A stretch of DNA of 64,000 nucleotides from Macrostomum hystrix (taxonomy: Eukaryota; Platyhelminthes; Macrostomidae): contig CATNEN010000014.1 in the NCBI GenBank assembly GCA_950097015.1, forward strand, positions 186,001 through 250,000. Reading direction: 5' to 3'. Positions 36,501 to 57,620 of this stretch are shown here, piece by piece. The notes beneath the pieces are model-generated. The model had not been told where the DNA came from. It did no database searches and worked only from the letters and a program-made list of their open reading frames with translations. Position numbers and translations under genes: made by a program. Positions within the stretch are counted from its first letter, which is position 1, and every line of letters begins with the position of its first letter.

Positions 36501-39500
36501 GGGATTCGCACCTGTTTGCCGTGATCCTGGCTGTGCTGGCTATGGATGCTGTGCTACTGTCGGCGTGGGCCTGCATCGATCCTCTGATCCTATTGAGAAG
36601 CACCTCACTAACGCTGGTGAGTGTTTGAGACGATTCAAGTAATGAGTTCGCAGATAAACGTCGCATTCATTCCTTGAATATATTTCCTAAATGTGCTCTC
36701 ATTCTTGAATCGTCTATCGTTTTTACAAAAGCGTCAAGTTCCAGTCTGATTATACATTTTACAATTCTGCCGCAGGAGTTAGAGTCACAGCCCAAACATT
36801 TTATGACCTTGAGTAAATTGACTTCCCAAGTGATTCAGTTCACCCTGTAGGGTTAGGGTTTGTTTGGCGGCTTGTCTCCAGTCCAAAGACTGAACAGCTG
36901 TACGCAGCCTTTTCAAGTTCTGCGCGATAGTTGCCTCTGGTAATTTTTTTCAATTGTATTCTATTCTCAAGGAAAATGAGCTGGCAGCTGAACCTAGGTC
37001 ACGAGAATTCAATGTATTGTAGTCACCACTGTCCACAGGAGAACAATGATGGATCTGTCACCCGATACACAATTGAGGAATGCACCTGCAGCAGAGTGAC
37101 CATATGGATCGGAATCGAGCTGGGCACAAAGGGTGAGAGCGCCAAACTTTGACCCTTGAAGGGAATTTACTATTATTCTTCACTCACTTTGACATTCAGA
37201 ATATGTCATATGCTAATGCAAGGGAGTTGGCTTTTTACTCACTACTCGTAAGAATGTATTTTTTGTTATAACTCTACTCCAAAAGGTTCTGAGCCTGACC
37301 AACTTAAAACAACGACACTTTTTCAGCAAAGCATCAAAGGACTACCTTTGATAAGTATTTTTCCTAGTGGTGGTCCTTGCAAAACATTTCGCATCATACG
37401 CGTCTATCAAGCGCGCTGCAGCATATTTTAAGCATGGCCGCTAGTCACTCGAATAATCCACAAATCAGCAATACATTCTGGTTCACCGTGAACAGCCGGT
37501 GAATTTCTGAAAAAAAACACAGAGCTCTGCAGTTCGCAGGTCATTGAGATCCAAACCAGCATCTCTGCCAGACTTCCAGCAGACTACCGAGCAGTTCGGC
37601 AAGACCAATCGAGCTGTACTGTCAGATGTCGGCAGTACTAACTGGTCGGACCGACGAACCCAGTGGACCCATGCGGAAGCTGACAGCCAGCACCCGCTCC
37701 TGTACTTAGTGGAGGACCTAGCCTGGGGCTGCAGGGAGTAGGTGGGACAATGACGCCGGGCTGAGGCAGTCGGTTTGTTCGCTTGGTCCAGTGTCTTGTT
37801 GATCCGGTTATGACCAGCAAAAGCAACAAGTACTGCTGCTGCGGGCCCTTGAGATGCCAAGGTCGCCAGGGCGGCGTACATAGCCCTGGCGAGCCCGCCT
37901 GGTGAGGCAATTCCTGGCTGAAATCTGGCTGAAATCTCACTTGAGTGGAAGTATACCTGCGTTCATCCAAGGCCAATTCGCTGCAGTGCCCGGACCCCAG
38001 ACGATTGAACCTGAAGGAATGGCGCACAGCTGTCAAGTGCATTGGAATAGAACACTCCAGTACGAGCCGGATATCGAAAAACTTCAATCCAAACTTTTAT
38101 CCAATAAGGCAGACCTCATTGGACTGTAGAAACAAGCGCAATCGTGACGCTCTAGCTCGTACCTGGCTGGTGGGTGATTGAGAGGTGACGACAATTGAGG
38201 CCCAAACAGGATCCAGAGCCTACCTGCGGATTTCGACATGTTCACCGACAGGGCTGCTGAATGGCAAGGCAGTTAGGCATGGTGGCCGAAAAATTGCGTG
38301 GAGGCCCACAGAAGATTCATTCGGGCAGGCCGCAACTGGCCCTCGACGCAAGCTTACATCAGGGAGGCCGTCATGTGAGAAAGGATGAAAGAGCCTGAAC
38401 ATAATCTGTGATACTTTGTCCGACTTTTTACACTCCTAGTAGTCAGCTACTTGAAGGGAGGCAAATGAAAACGGTGCATTATATTGGTGCTAGACTTCTT
38501 GTGCCCACAATCCAAAATGTTATATTTCCTATCTTTTGCGCAAGCAAGCCTTCAGCTAGCAACGCTGGTCTCATTTACATGTGTTTCGGCCCTATTTTAA
38601 GCATTTACTGGCAGTCGTGGCCGAATTAGGGACGACTGTTCCCCTTACATTCGAGACGACTGGTGGTATTGGGCGTGATCGTGAGGTTTGGTACGGTATG
38701 GTCTTGGTATTGGTCGCGAGGTTATGCTTGTAAGAATTGCGGGGCATGCTGGCATACAGGGCAGCGTGGAGGATGACAGGGATAACGAACCAAGGCCAGA
38801 CCGAAGTTGAGGAATCGTATAAAGGCGCCTACAATACGCTGCTCAAAAAGCGGCGACAAAGTAACAGACAAAAATAATATAGGTTTACCTAAACCACTCC
38901 AGCTAGCCCCAGACTCCATGCAGTTTTAACAAGATCATGCTGACTAGTGGGATGTAAGGACCGCCGCAGCAGGACTTTTCTTTCTCGAAAGCAGATAGCC
39001 ACAGTTGACTTCTCCTCTATAGCCTGATCGAACTCCCCGCGAGGAATGCTGAGTTGTGGTTCGGTTCTGCTGCACGGCAATGAATGAGGAGGATCGACAA
39101 GGCTGCTGTCACTGTGGCAAGGTTTCGGTGAACTGTCTATTTAGCCGGCTATAGTCACTTTCTCTTATTTCCGCATCTCAAGCGGGCGCTCCAGGGTCGG
39201 AAACTTGGCACCCATGCTGAAGGCTACAGCTAGGCGCCTTCGCCTAGGGGCCTTCGAAAAGTTCAAGGCTGCAACTAGAAGCGCTGCCACAAGTACGAGC
39301 TACACTTTTGCTGAGAGGTATTATTTCTCTTTTTCAGAAAGAAGAAAATTATAATTTATTTATTTTGCATCTCCTAAAATATTCAACTTATCGCCATAAA
39401 ATCCAGTAAAACGGGCTAGAATTTTCCGCTCTTTCCGATGAAAAAACTTTCATATTTATATTAAGCAATGTCAGCTGTCCATGTCACCAGGGTCTTCGAC

Positions 39501-40029
39501 AAGAATCGCCGAATATTTCGACGATGCTGACTCGACGGCTTTGAAATTGTTATTTAATCGTAAGTTTTATTCGAATGGTGGACTTTCACGAAAATCAAAT
39601 GGTGGCATTCGGCTTACGAGCTATCGTGAAGTAAGCAGGGGTATTTGAAATACCCCTCCTGTAATCTTTCCCCTGGGGAAAAATAGCGTGGTATTTCTAC
39701 TTTTAACAGGCTTTGCCAGTGTATCATATTCCGTACTAAATACTCTTTAGATTTAGTAGTCCCTGCATGTACCCCTCATGTTGATTCCAGGCTTTCTGCT
39801 CTTGATCGCTATTTTCCTCGCATGGGAGACGCGCAACGTACAACTGGAGGCGCTGAATGATTCGAAGAAAATCGGAGTTTGCGTGTACAACACCACTGTG
39901 ATGGGGCTGATCGGGGTGGTCATTCTATTCGCTCTGCCGCAGATGAACCTAGAGCTGCGGGTCATCCTCATCGCGAGCTGCATCATCATCTGCTCCAGCA
40001 CTACTCTGTTCATAGTGTTCGGAAGCAAG
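24600..40029 (+). CDS. GABBR2: Metabotropic GABA-B receptor subunit (class C GPCR)
   Basis: Seven-helix receptor with a Venus-flytrap ligand domain. Exons: 24600-24809, 25541-25678, 32398-32568, 32994-33092, 33167-33241, 33439-33627, 33750-33986, 34062-34125, 34204-34281, 36014-36396, 36494-36616, 37039-37132, 39791-40029. They give 2100 nt (700 residues), and every phase agrees. A signal peptide (MHWSFLIFAFVSAVL) is followed by flytrap segments NKALVLGAAFSHQSQIIAD, IGFSNTSPLLSDKSAYPF and YGPKYFWVQ. The helical domain has LIKMSSPLVNN, FGAMLAKTWRVHRIF, TIWIGIELG and FLAWETRNVQLEALNDSK, which favours the GABBR2 type over GABBR1. After the last helix the frame runs VFGSK then meets a donor (GTGTGT); read-through stops three codons later. 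No exon for the usual cytoplasmic coiled-coil tail was found. The fourth exon's acceptor (AAG before 32994) is weak. Confidence 0.92.
25784..26970. repeat. 87-bp minisatellite, left block (about 13-14 copies)
   Basis: Lies in intron 2 of the GABA-B receptor gene. The unit is 87 bp, a multiple of three, so the minus strand stays open as a 29-residue repeat containing QHALVAQPQPKTSCPSNSE. The main variation is ATAGGCTG versus ATAGACTG. The same array continues at 31527-31915; the retrotransposon 26971-31526 split it. It is antisense to the receptor and has no start or splice context of its own, so I treat it as non-coding. Confidence 0.95.
26971..27188 (-). repeat. 3' LTR of the Ty3/gypsy element
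   Basis: 218 bp, starts TG and ends CA, identical by eye to the copy at 31309-31526. In element orientation this is the downstream LTR. A TATTTATATATTT stretch near 27051-27063 is present in both LTRs; because the element is read on the minus strand its role as a TATA-like or polyadenylation signal is not settled. Confidence 0.95.
27304..31287 (-). CDS. Gag-Pol polyprotein of the Ty3/gypsy element
   Basis: One uninterrupted frame of 1327 residues from the ATG at 31287; the frame is also open back to the LTR edge. Gag (about residues 1-215) is followed by a zinc-knuckle region near 220-252, ending in CSSCGKANHLAKAC (the CX2CX4HX4C pattern). The protease has LIDSGAS near 302. The reverse transcriptase (about 475-650) has a catalytic motif WVHDDILVY, with His-Asp-Asp where most relatives have an aromatic residue, another residue and Asp-Asp; a similar variant is known in the Mag/SURL-like branch. 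RNase H (about 750-870) has IVDASPTGVGA. Integrase has the HHCC finger (HQGHQG...CTSCLTC, near 972-1010) and a core with TTDNGPPF and PQANGATERCNQ. The order PR-RT-RH-IN defines Ty3/gypsy. Gag and Pol share one frame with no shift. No envelope gene. Confidence 0.95.
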   Translation of the reverse strand: MAFLQLPPPAHFSIRDDPHSVSKRWQEWSTNLLRYLAATGIKDETQKRQILLYTAGKEVSDLYNEIATQSQQQEGEPAAEPTVDQLIAQFSTHFQGRDNVVFIRYQFRHCLQEEGESIDAWHSRLWSASEACKFEGLRQSLIRDQIVASCRSESLRKRLLNIPNISLSDTLQLARTHEAAEKQAAIMTRTAAASEEVAQLRRQRHPLPEPSRESQQFAKCIRCGELGHKSCSRAQGKRCSSCGKANHLAKACLSSRSKINSLQPEQDQSADQPPNEVFCTLSGKDDSAKFVIRINGSPVRTLIDSGASCNVLDMATFHRICRPGTPLSPSSTTVFALGASEPPKTAGQTTLTVRANHRELQANFIVISSNCTPILGRSSSTKLGMLRVGPEVSTNSAVVASLAKPASSEDQHLPKQLQLQTILAEFSDCFQGIGCVKGVSVTIRLRPDATPVCQPPSRVPVHLRNAVINELEDQLALGIVERVRGPTAWCSRMVAVPKAEQGEVRITQDLREVNKYVIPEKQPIPIFEEVTDEMAGATYFSELDVAKAFHQIEVAEESRDLLTFSSPIGLLRLRRLCMGFTSASEILQRVMTSVLSGLPGVRWVHDDILVYAKNIEEHNQRLRDCLARLKASNITLNPKKCRFARPEVDFLAMRLSACGIHPSAEKVAAINNFKRPTNATEVRSFLGLVTFVARFISNLSDRARPLRELTRQAAEWTWGEKQEAAFNDIKQTIASSHALAFFNSELQTQLIVDASPTGVGAILAQVQPDGSTRPVAYASRSLSPTEQRYSQTEREALAVKYGGLKFYHYLSGGGSFKVITDHKPLISLFSTGSRPPPRIERMALRLQDLVFRVVYQPGAGNPSDVLSRQPLPMPPNNVGEQADAIYVATAVQAATPVSISLGTIKAASERDGTVQAALHAIRGHQWDKSDTCLQGLHGVSHELSELNGLLLRGSQLYMPTTLRYRCMQLAHQGHQGVKKTLDRLQAKVWWPGMRASVEAHVAACTSCLTCTSETSPKATPLKPTELPEGPWLELGLDFLGPINGKSLLVCTDHFSRFPLVEVMASTTASAVINVLRRWFSIFGQPTKVTTDNGPPFASAEFTSFLMDQGARHHRITPLYPQANGATERCNQGLNKAIRAASVEGRDWTLALDEYLAAYRRTPHCSTGVAPASLLFGRQINDVIPSLRHSQPVDATRAAIADSDRQAKEAMKRHADRRFRAADHGIRAGDRVLRRQQSRQKTDAFYESAPWTVAEVQGDSLLMQRDDVVCRRHATQVKRLPGQPEQSDQQPLESPDAPELAEPVAARLHPRRAKDPERNYREPDLRRS
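31309..31526 (-). repeat. 5' LTR of the Ty3/gypsy element
   Basis: 218 bp and identical to the 3' LTR. It would carry the element's promoter. It directly abuts the putative primer-binding site at its left edge and the AGGCT target duplication at its right edge. Confidence 0.95.
31527..31915. repeat. 87-bp minisatellite, right block (about 4-5 copies)
   Basis: Continuation of the array at 25784-26970 beyond the retrotransposon. It starts with the duplicated AGGCT. Same 87-bp unit and same G/A variation. It ends inside a unit at about 31913, where unique intron sequence resumes. Confidence 0.95.
34229..34585 (+). repeat. Tandem duplication of a GABA-B exon end, six copies of ~61 bp
   Basis: The first copy (34229-34281) is the 3' part of the receptor exon that encodes TFDPITGALNWTADLWFAG. 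Five further copies of 60-61 bp follow directly, each ending TGTGGTTCGCAG and running into GTGAGC, so each repeats the splice donor. Copies alternate between TTTGATCCC with GCCGATC and TTTTATCCC with GCTGATC, which points to amplification as a ~122-bp dimer. Because 61 is not a multiple of three, read-through of the array would shift frame. The frame of the gene closes when the first donor (34281/34282) joins the exon at 36014. Confidence 0.9.
34586..36013. other. Intron of the GABA-B receptor gene
   Basis: Intron sequence after the duplicated donor array. No gene, RNA or clear repeat seen. It ends in the acceptor CCGGCCAG at 36013. Confidence 0.6.
37133..39790. other. Last identified intron of the GABA-B receptor gene
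   Basis: A 2.66-kb intron. A more GC-rich part at about 37480-38400 holds open frames on both strands (for example 37638-38087 minus) without any domain I recognise; it may be a decayed mobile element. A dispersed repeat copy occupies about 39480-39720. Confidence 0.5.
39480..39720 (-). mobile_element. Second copy of the dispersed repeat seen at 2866-4203
   Basis: In reverse complement this reads through a GTAGAAATACCACGCTA-like segment, GGGGTATTTCAAATACCCC, a TACTTCACGATAGCT segment, GTGAAAGTCCACCAT and the GAATATTCGGCGATTCTTG region. The same landmarks occur in the same order at about 3070-3540 on the plus strand. Here the end segment is single copy and not expanded into an array. Confidence 0.65.
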
Positions 40030-40925
40030 GTGTGTCTGTGAGAAAAGACTGATCATTCCAAATCATATCATCTGTACGGAATATTTTGCTTAGGGGCCAC
40101 CACAAAATCTGTGGCGAAATTACCGTTTTCCTCAGGTTTTCATGCTGGTTAAACATGGTCCAAACCGCGTTGACAACTTGGAAGTTGCTATGCAGGTCAC
40201 AGGTGGCATTTCGCTCGCGGCCAGCTAAGCGGTGCGATCCGCGACAGTATCGTGAGAATCGAAATGAGAGCGGCGAAATATTCTCGAAGCTAATTGAAGC
40301 TAATAAATTTACTGATGCAACCGAGACCCTAGTTAGTAGATGCAGACACTGCATAAACTATTCCTGCGATGCTGAAATGCTTTTTATGCGTCACGGCGAA
40401 TTGGTCAGCTTTTGTCATGTGGAAATACACAGCGTTGATTGCGTATTTCAACCAAAAAGGTGAGCTGTTAGGGAGAGCTCTTCAAAGCTCTGAACGTATT
40501 TATTTATTACACCTAAAAGTGTCTGGACGCCTACTGAATATTAAACAGGTTGAGCAATGAGCACGTAAATATGGAATTTCGAGTTCTAAAAGACATTCGG
40601 CTCGAAAATGAATTTTTTCATTGCATGCTCTTCATTGGGTGAAAGGACTTGACTATAACTTCATTTGCACTTCGCTGTGATTCGCATTCACTTCACTTCA
40701 CATCGTCTGTGATAGCCTTAGCTTTTTCAATCAGTTCTCGTAGCGCTTAAAATACGCACATTTAAGAAATGATAAATGTCTAACGTATCTGGGAGAAAAA
40801 ATAAAAGCATTTCATTACAGTTTACAAACTCAAGGAACTAGTAAGTTTAGTGCTTGTTAAATATGGGTAAATAAAAAGTACAGATATATACTAAAGTTTA
40901 AGTACACAGGTGCAGTGCATGTATC
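40030..40925. other. 3' end region of the GABA-B receptor gene
   Basis: A cytoplasmic-tail exon would be expected here but none could be recognised. AATAAA at about 40800 and 40871 on the plus strand could serve as polyadenylation signals, which would place the transcript end before the convergent minus-strand gene at 40926. Confidence 0.4.
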
Positions 40926-41198
40926 TCAACATTTGCAGCAGCAGCAGCAAAAACTGTTTTTTAAGCATTTTGGCCTGCCGCATAGGCAGCAGTAGCAGAA
41001 CAGGAGCAGTAGCACGGCGGCGATAGCGGCTGCCAGCAACAGAATGTAGGCCAGAGGCTTCCAGTTGTACTTGCAGGTGGCATGGCCGGATAGCAATCCC
41101 AGGTCCTTCTCGCAGTTGGTCTCAATCAGCGGGCTGTTGCCGGCTGCCAGTTGAACAGTCAGTGTCAGCAGGATCAGAAGAAGATAAAGCCCTAGCAT
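40926..41198 (-). CDS. Small single-pass membrane protein with cysteine-rich tail
   Basis: 90 residues; no family recognised. The ATG at 41198 was chosen because a clear signal peptide starts there (MLGLYLLLILLTLTVQLAAG). A short ectodomain of about 28 residues holds two cysteines (29 and 42). A membrane segment follows (about 49-67). The tail has 11 cysteines in about 23 residues, with CYCCLCG, then KC, and a terminal run of five cysteines plus KC. Such a tail could be palmitoylated or bind metal; this is inference. The frame is open further upstream to 41408, but that part has no signal-like features. It converges with the GABA-B receptor gene and lies about 900 bp beyond the stop of NKAP on the same strand. 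Confidence 0.6.
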   Translation of the reverse strand: MLGLYLLLILLTLTVQLAAGNSPLIETNCEKDLGLLSGHATCKYNWKPLAYILLLAAAIAAVLLLLFCYCCLCGRPKCLKNSFCCCCCKC

Positions 41199-42111
41199 GT
41201 TTGGGCAGCTGCCAAGCAAATGAAAGATTGCGACACCGAAATATTTTCGAGTCCATAAGCTTTGGCTTAAATTGAAGAGCAGCGCACTCAGACCCGAGTA
41301 GCTGCAGGTCTGGGCTACCGTAAATACTGGGCTACAAGCGGCGCGTCTACAGTATCGAATCTGATACCGGGGAGAACTATTAGTAAAGGCAACTGCAGAA
41401 ACTTCCAAAGCGGCGAGTTAAGATAGGCTACATGCTGCTGACTGCATGAAAGCATTGTAGCAGACGAATATTAAAGCTGGTTCACAGCTACCGCTGGTGG
41501 GTAAATATTATACACTTTTATCACTGCGCCATTCACATGCAGCTGTCAGTCATGAGCTACATAACCCACGTGTGCGTGCTACAGGCCTCATACTTGGCAG
41601 AATGTAGCAATGCTCTGGCTGGAACAGAATCGGCAATCGAAATGAGCATCTCGGCATTAGAAAGACATTTTAATTATTCGATTTTCAGTCGGGTCACGGC
41701 GATAACTTTATACATTTTATATTTAAAACTATAATCACTTACAAAGCATAGAAAATAAACAACGGTCAAGTTAAACAATGCGAATAGTTTAAATATTTCA
41801 TTAGATCTGCCGGCATGGGGAAGGCCCTCCAGGGCAAACGAAGCTTGGATGGGACAGCAAAATGATGAACAATAAACTGGAGAAATAAAGCGAAGACTAA
41901 TTAAATTAACCAGGAGCTGTGGACCTTCAATTTACAGATGGCAACAGCGTGCGCTGATTAGGAATGCGATTGTAATGCAGAGGCCATCAGATGAGAAGAT
42001 TCGTGCACATTAATAAGCCACTGCGCTGTGTGCACATAAGAATAGTAAGCACGCAGCTTCAGGATCCCTTGCGAAAACAGAACGTCTTATTGATCGTAAA
42101 AGAAGTCACCA
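41199..42111. other. Intergenic between small membrane protein and NKAP
   Basis: Holds the promoter region of the small membrane protein and the 3' flank of NKAP, both on the minus strand. No further exon or RNA gene recognised. Confidence 0.45.
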
Positions 42112-43361
<1,250 letters not shown>

Positions 43362-44731
43362 CTGGAAACAAAAAGGAATTTTTCGCCGTCAAATAGAAAA
43401 TCTCAAATAAATCCCAAGAATCCGATGCTACTCGAATTTCCTGTGTGGATCAAAAATTCAAAATCTGAATCCGAAGTCTCCTGGTCACCCTACGACTGCA
43501 TCTTCTAATAGCATAATAAGATGCAGCTGATCGGAGGGGCGCAGTGCATGCTAGTTGAAGCAGGGGTGACTGAGCTATAAATTAGACTGGATGCTAATTC
43601 CTACCAGCCGGTAAGAGCCATAGCAGAGACCACCCTGAGAATTTGGAACAGAAACAGTGAATTCTAAGGATATTATATTTGTCCACACGCACATGTAAGG
43701 TGCAAAAGAGAATATTGATAATCAAAAGAGGTGCAGAATTTACACATTACATTAGGAATATTCAGTAGTATAGGCAGTATATATCCATATAACATACTTT
43801 TTGTTTATAGTAGTCGAAGGAAAATTCAGAAAAGAACTGCCTGGTACATCCCAGACAGACAATAAGGCAGCCTAAGGCATTCAGCAACGCACCCAGCTCT
43901 CTGAACAGTCAAGTTGAGTAAAACACAAAACCAGAGACTCAAACCAGCAGCTTGGATGTGACTTCTCTGAGCTAAACGTAAAAATACGCATAGATAGAAA
44001 CATTCAATAGCTCAGACTATTAAAAAACTGATGGTAAAATGACAGACCACGACCCAATGGAAAATTTCTGATTTGGCAGTCCATGAGTGAACATCAATCA
44101 CTGTGCCATTGGACACTTGACGAATAGAAAATAAACACGAATAGAATAGCAACGCCAGAGCTACGCTACTACGGCTAGTAGCAGCATGCACGAATAGTAA
44201 ATAAACACGAATAGAATAGCAACGCCAGAGCTACGCTACTACGGCTAGTAGCAGCATGCAAGGATTTTCGATAAAAAAAGAGCAGCAACAATAAAGAATA
44301 AAATTCTACTTGCCTGCCTAGTGGTATTAGCACACCGAATTCAGGCTAAAAAGCTGAATTACGCAATTCGCACAGGAAGCGCAGGAGGTGTAGCAGATGG
44401 GGATTGGCGCTGGTGCCTTCTAGAAAGGCAGAGCATTGTCAAGCCGGAATTACTGCTGTAAATATTGATTAATTGCTCGTATAATAAAATCAGCTCTGGG
44501 CACAGATGAAAGTGGCATCAAGGCAAAAACTGTTCACCCACGCAGATATCCCTGCATCTGGGAATTAGTAAATAAGAGTGCAGTTTGCAGGAACACATAA
44601 TAACCTAATGCTATATTGCGATTCCCTTGAGGGTAATGGAAAACAAACAAAACCGCTAACGCAGATACAATCAATCATCGAATATTAAAGGGAAGATCAT
44701 CTGAGTGCGCAGTTCAAAGGCCTATTCACTC
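43362..44731. other. Upstream NKAP intron and intergenic region
   Basis: Must contain the first NKAP exon unless it is very short or non-coding; none could be recognised. A ~70-bp segment (about 44124-44193, with AGCAACGCCAGAGCTACGCT) is directly duplicated at about 44194-44262. Confidence 0.45.
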
Positions 44732-54060
<9,329 letters not shown>

Positions 54061-56969
54061 CGCGAGCCTGCTGATTATGTCACTAGTAACAATATGCTTG
54101 TATTGTGGAGAGCAACGTTACCACATATCCACAGTGAGCTGCACAAGAGAGTGGGGAATAATATAAGAAATCGAAGTGATCACTGATCAACTATCAGCAA
54201 AAATACAAACCGTTAATGCTAGTCAGATGAATATAAAACGAATACAAGACAGTGATAAAAATGGTTTCGGGCTACTGGAATTTTCTCCAATTCTACCTTG
54301 CTTTGATGTACAAAATATTATACACAAACCCATTAATGTAGGCAAAAATGTTTAGCTCTAGCCAAAAATAGCAAACAAAATGAAAGTACAAAGTTGACCA
54401 AGGGCTATATACCCAAGCAAAAAAATATCTGATATGCATTTTGATACACATGAGACTCATATTAGATTAAATATATTGCAAGCACAAAGCCTGATTCCAA
54501 AACATTTGAAATCACTGGCCATTGAAAGGGTCACACCAAAAATAGCAGTATGTTTTAGATTATTTACATGGATACCAGTAAGACAGAGGATTAAGACACA
54601 TGTTTACTAACTATTTAGATCAAATCTCGTTTGGTATTGCTGCTCCTAACAACTAAAGTGAAAAGTTGCAGCATCCTTTTGACTACAAAATACTTCTATT
54701 ATAATAATCAGTAGTCTATATGCTCATATTCACAAATACAAAAATTAGAATTTTTCAACACATGATAGCAAATCTAAAAGCTAGCCAGTATTAACATAAT
54801 GATTTAATCTGTCTTAAAGAGTGCATTTGTTACATAAGTTGTGCAAAATGTTACATCCTTAACAAATGCAATAACAACCTAATTGGCTAGTGTGGACATA
54901 CCTAAAATAGACTCAGTGGCATATCAGACAACTAATCAATAGCAGATTAATTCAATCATTTGTGTGTTGTTTGCATGCATTCCAATACAAAAGAACACAA
55001 AATAAAAGCAAAGTTTTTGTCCCAGTCTTACTTTCCTACTAAGTAATAAAAAAATTATAAGGCTAATTAAAAATAAATTAGTCTAGCTAACTATATACTT
55101 ATATAGCTCTACTAGCATTAGCTAGACTTCAATATCAATAGCCATTTGGAATAAGTTTATCTTTTATTAAGTGCAGACATGCATTTATAGCATTTTTTCC
55201 AAAGTTAGGTTGTAGCAGAGTTAAGGCAGGTAGTGTCAAATGGTAGCTATGTTGAAGAGCAGGGGCAGCAGTGTGACCACCAAAGAAAAATAGAAATAAT
55301 TAGTGTAGTATAAAAAATACCACAGACTAAATCGAATATCCAATAGCATTTTTAAGAAGAACAAACTGTGCTTCAGCCTTTTTGGCTTCTATAAGAATTG
55401 TATGAGCCTAGGCATGTTTTGTCAATTTTCTGATGCTTAACCTATACCACTTCCAAAATTCCTTCTCTGCCCTCACTCTTCCTCCTTGGCCTATGCATGC
55501 CACATTGAGTTGAATTGCCCTTGAAGTAGCTAGAAATACTCTTTATACTAATTATAATTCTTGTTGCAATTCTTGCTATGATTCTTGGTGCGATTCTAGA
55601 AATTATTCTTAGTGTAATTCTAGCTACAATTTTAGAGCGATTTGAACTATGATTTTGGTACAATTCTAGCTACTTGTATGATTCTTTTTATGTAGTAATG
55701 AGCCTTCTTACATTTTAGCTACAAGTCAGTCATATTGAATCTAATTGCTCTTGAATTAGGCCTAACATGATAGCTCTTTTATTTTTATATAAGCTCAAGA
55801 ATCAGACTTGGCTTCAGCTAAGAAGCCATCAGCAATCAAGGCTGATTGCAACCATTAATGACTGCCATGAATTCAATTTTAGCCAAGCTTTATTGGCCAC
55901 CATAGTATAGAAGTTGTATGCTATACTAGAATTTTCCCACTTACATTAGGTTTTGAACCTAAAGTTGGTGTGCATTGTAAGATATGTTGCAGTGCAATTT
56001 GACTAGGCATGCAATCAGTGTGCATTATTGGCATGCACAGACTGCTAATAGCACCCTCAAAAAATATAATAATTTGGGATATAGCATTGTTTGGCGTGGC
56101 ACAGCATTAAATGTAGTTTTGTAATTAATGTATTGTAAATTTAAAAAATTCAGAAAATTAAATTAATGTTGACATCATTCTTGGACAGATTTAATTGTGT
56201 ATTTAACATAATTAACATAGGCCTAATTTATGGTGATTCACTGATTTAGATTTACCATTGGTGTGCAAGTTGTTGGTATGCAAGAATATTATTCTTGGCA
56301 TGCATCATTATGCACTCAGTAATTTTTTTAAATCATTTGCGTGTGCACCTAACATGATTGGTACTATGGATTGGCCAAAACATTTATAGGCCTAGCCAAA
56401 AGATCAATTTTATCACAATTTCATTAAATAGTGCACAAAATAGAACACTAGGCAGAACATTAGCTTTTTTTAAAGTAAAAAAGCACTATGGTCCCATTAA
56501 GGGGCAGGGCTGTGTTGCTATGCTTTTCTATGCTTTGCAGGGCTGTGTTGAGTCTTATTTAGTGGTAGGGCCTAGTGACAGAACTGTAGGCCTAGCCTAG
56601 CCTAGTGTGGTGTAGGCCTATAACACTAGGTGTAATGCTGTTATACATGGGACTCGAAAGAATTTATTAAAAATAGTACATTTTTTGTGTCCATATAAAA
56701 TAAGGACTAGACAAGGGCAGCCAAGCTTAATCAATACAAATCTATTCATTCACACATAGGCCTAATACACCCCATTTAGTGTAGGTCCCATAGCAAATGT
56801 ATAGGCCTACTAGTGAAACTTAACTAGGTAGATCAGGTCGATGTTGCAAATTTATTGTAAAAATGGTTAGCATTTTAAAGATAAACCCTTGAGTATTTTG
56901 ATGAGCATGTCTTTATTTACTGTAAATTATCATTACGTTTGTGAATAACTAATAAATTATATATTAACA
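54061..56969. other. AT-rich gene-free region upstream of PPP1R16
   Basis: Marked drop in GC content beyond the PPP1R16 start codon. No exon recognised. It includes a degenerate short repeat of ATTCTTG/GATTCTAG type at about 55555-55690, repeated AGGCCTA motifs at about 56390-56810, and at 56361-56383 a sequence AACATGATTGGTACTATGG that matches the ends of the inverted repeat at 60169/62222. Confidence 0.5.
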
Positions 56970-57206
56970 CTAGCTTTTTTTGCCCGTTGTTTTTGGGGCA
57001 GAAATTTAAAGCAAAGCAGTAAGCAATTCACGTCTCTGTATTAACTTTATAGTGAAGGTCACCATTTATTTATTTACTGCATTAATGAAAAGTGAAGAGT
57101 TTGTTTAAGGGCGTTTTAAGTAAAAAAGAAGTGAAAAGTTTGTCCAAACAGCCCCCTCTTGATTACTTCTTTAGAAACATGTCTCTTAGCCACTCCTCTA
57201 TACAGT

Positions 57207-57468
57207 CAGTGGCAGATCCAGGAATTTTGTTTTGGGGCGGTCTGTCAGGGGAGCGCCATGAGAATCACAGAGGGCCGAAAAAGGGCGCCAGGAGCCAAGA
57301 AAAGGCGCCAGCGGCTGAAAAACGGGAGCCAGCGGCTGAAAAAGGGGCGCCAGCGGCCGAAAAGGGGCGCCAGTGCTGCGACTGGCGCCCCTGGTGGGGG
57401 CATCTTATTCCCATGATTAAAATTTAGGGGGGCGGCTGCCCCCCCGCCCCCCCCTAAATCTGCCTCTG
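57207..57468. mobile_element. hAT-type MITE with 8-bp target duplication
   Basis: Ends CAGTGGCAGATCCAG and CTGCCTCTG (reverse complement CAGAGGCAGATTTAG) match the common hAT terminus CAGNGGCGGATCCAG. The flanking direct repeats TATACAGT at 57199-57206 and 57469-57476 are 8 bp, the hAT length. Inside are three to four copies of a ~20-bp GC-rich repeat (GCGCCAGCGGCTGAAAAA). It carries no transposase. It sits inside the Helitron and so inserted later or was captured. Confidence 0.88.
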
Positions 57469-57620
57469 TATACAGTATGCATGTACACGCGTATACATAA
57501 GGAAAATAGCCATGGCATAACAATAACAATGTCAAAGAAACAAAATTAAACTGTTTCAGAGTTCAGAGTTAGACAGGTCAAGGTCAATTCGTGACTACTT
57601 TTCTATTAATTGCTTGCGAG

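Noticed and set aside
37483-38388. GC-richer segment with open frames in the last GABA-B intron
   Set aside because: None of the frames resembles a known protein; possibly an old mobile element, but nothing specific supports it.
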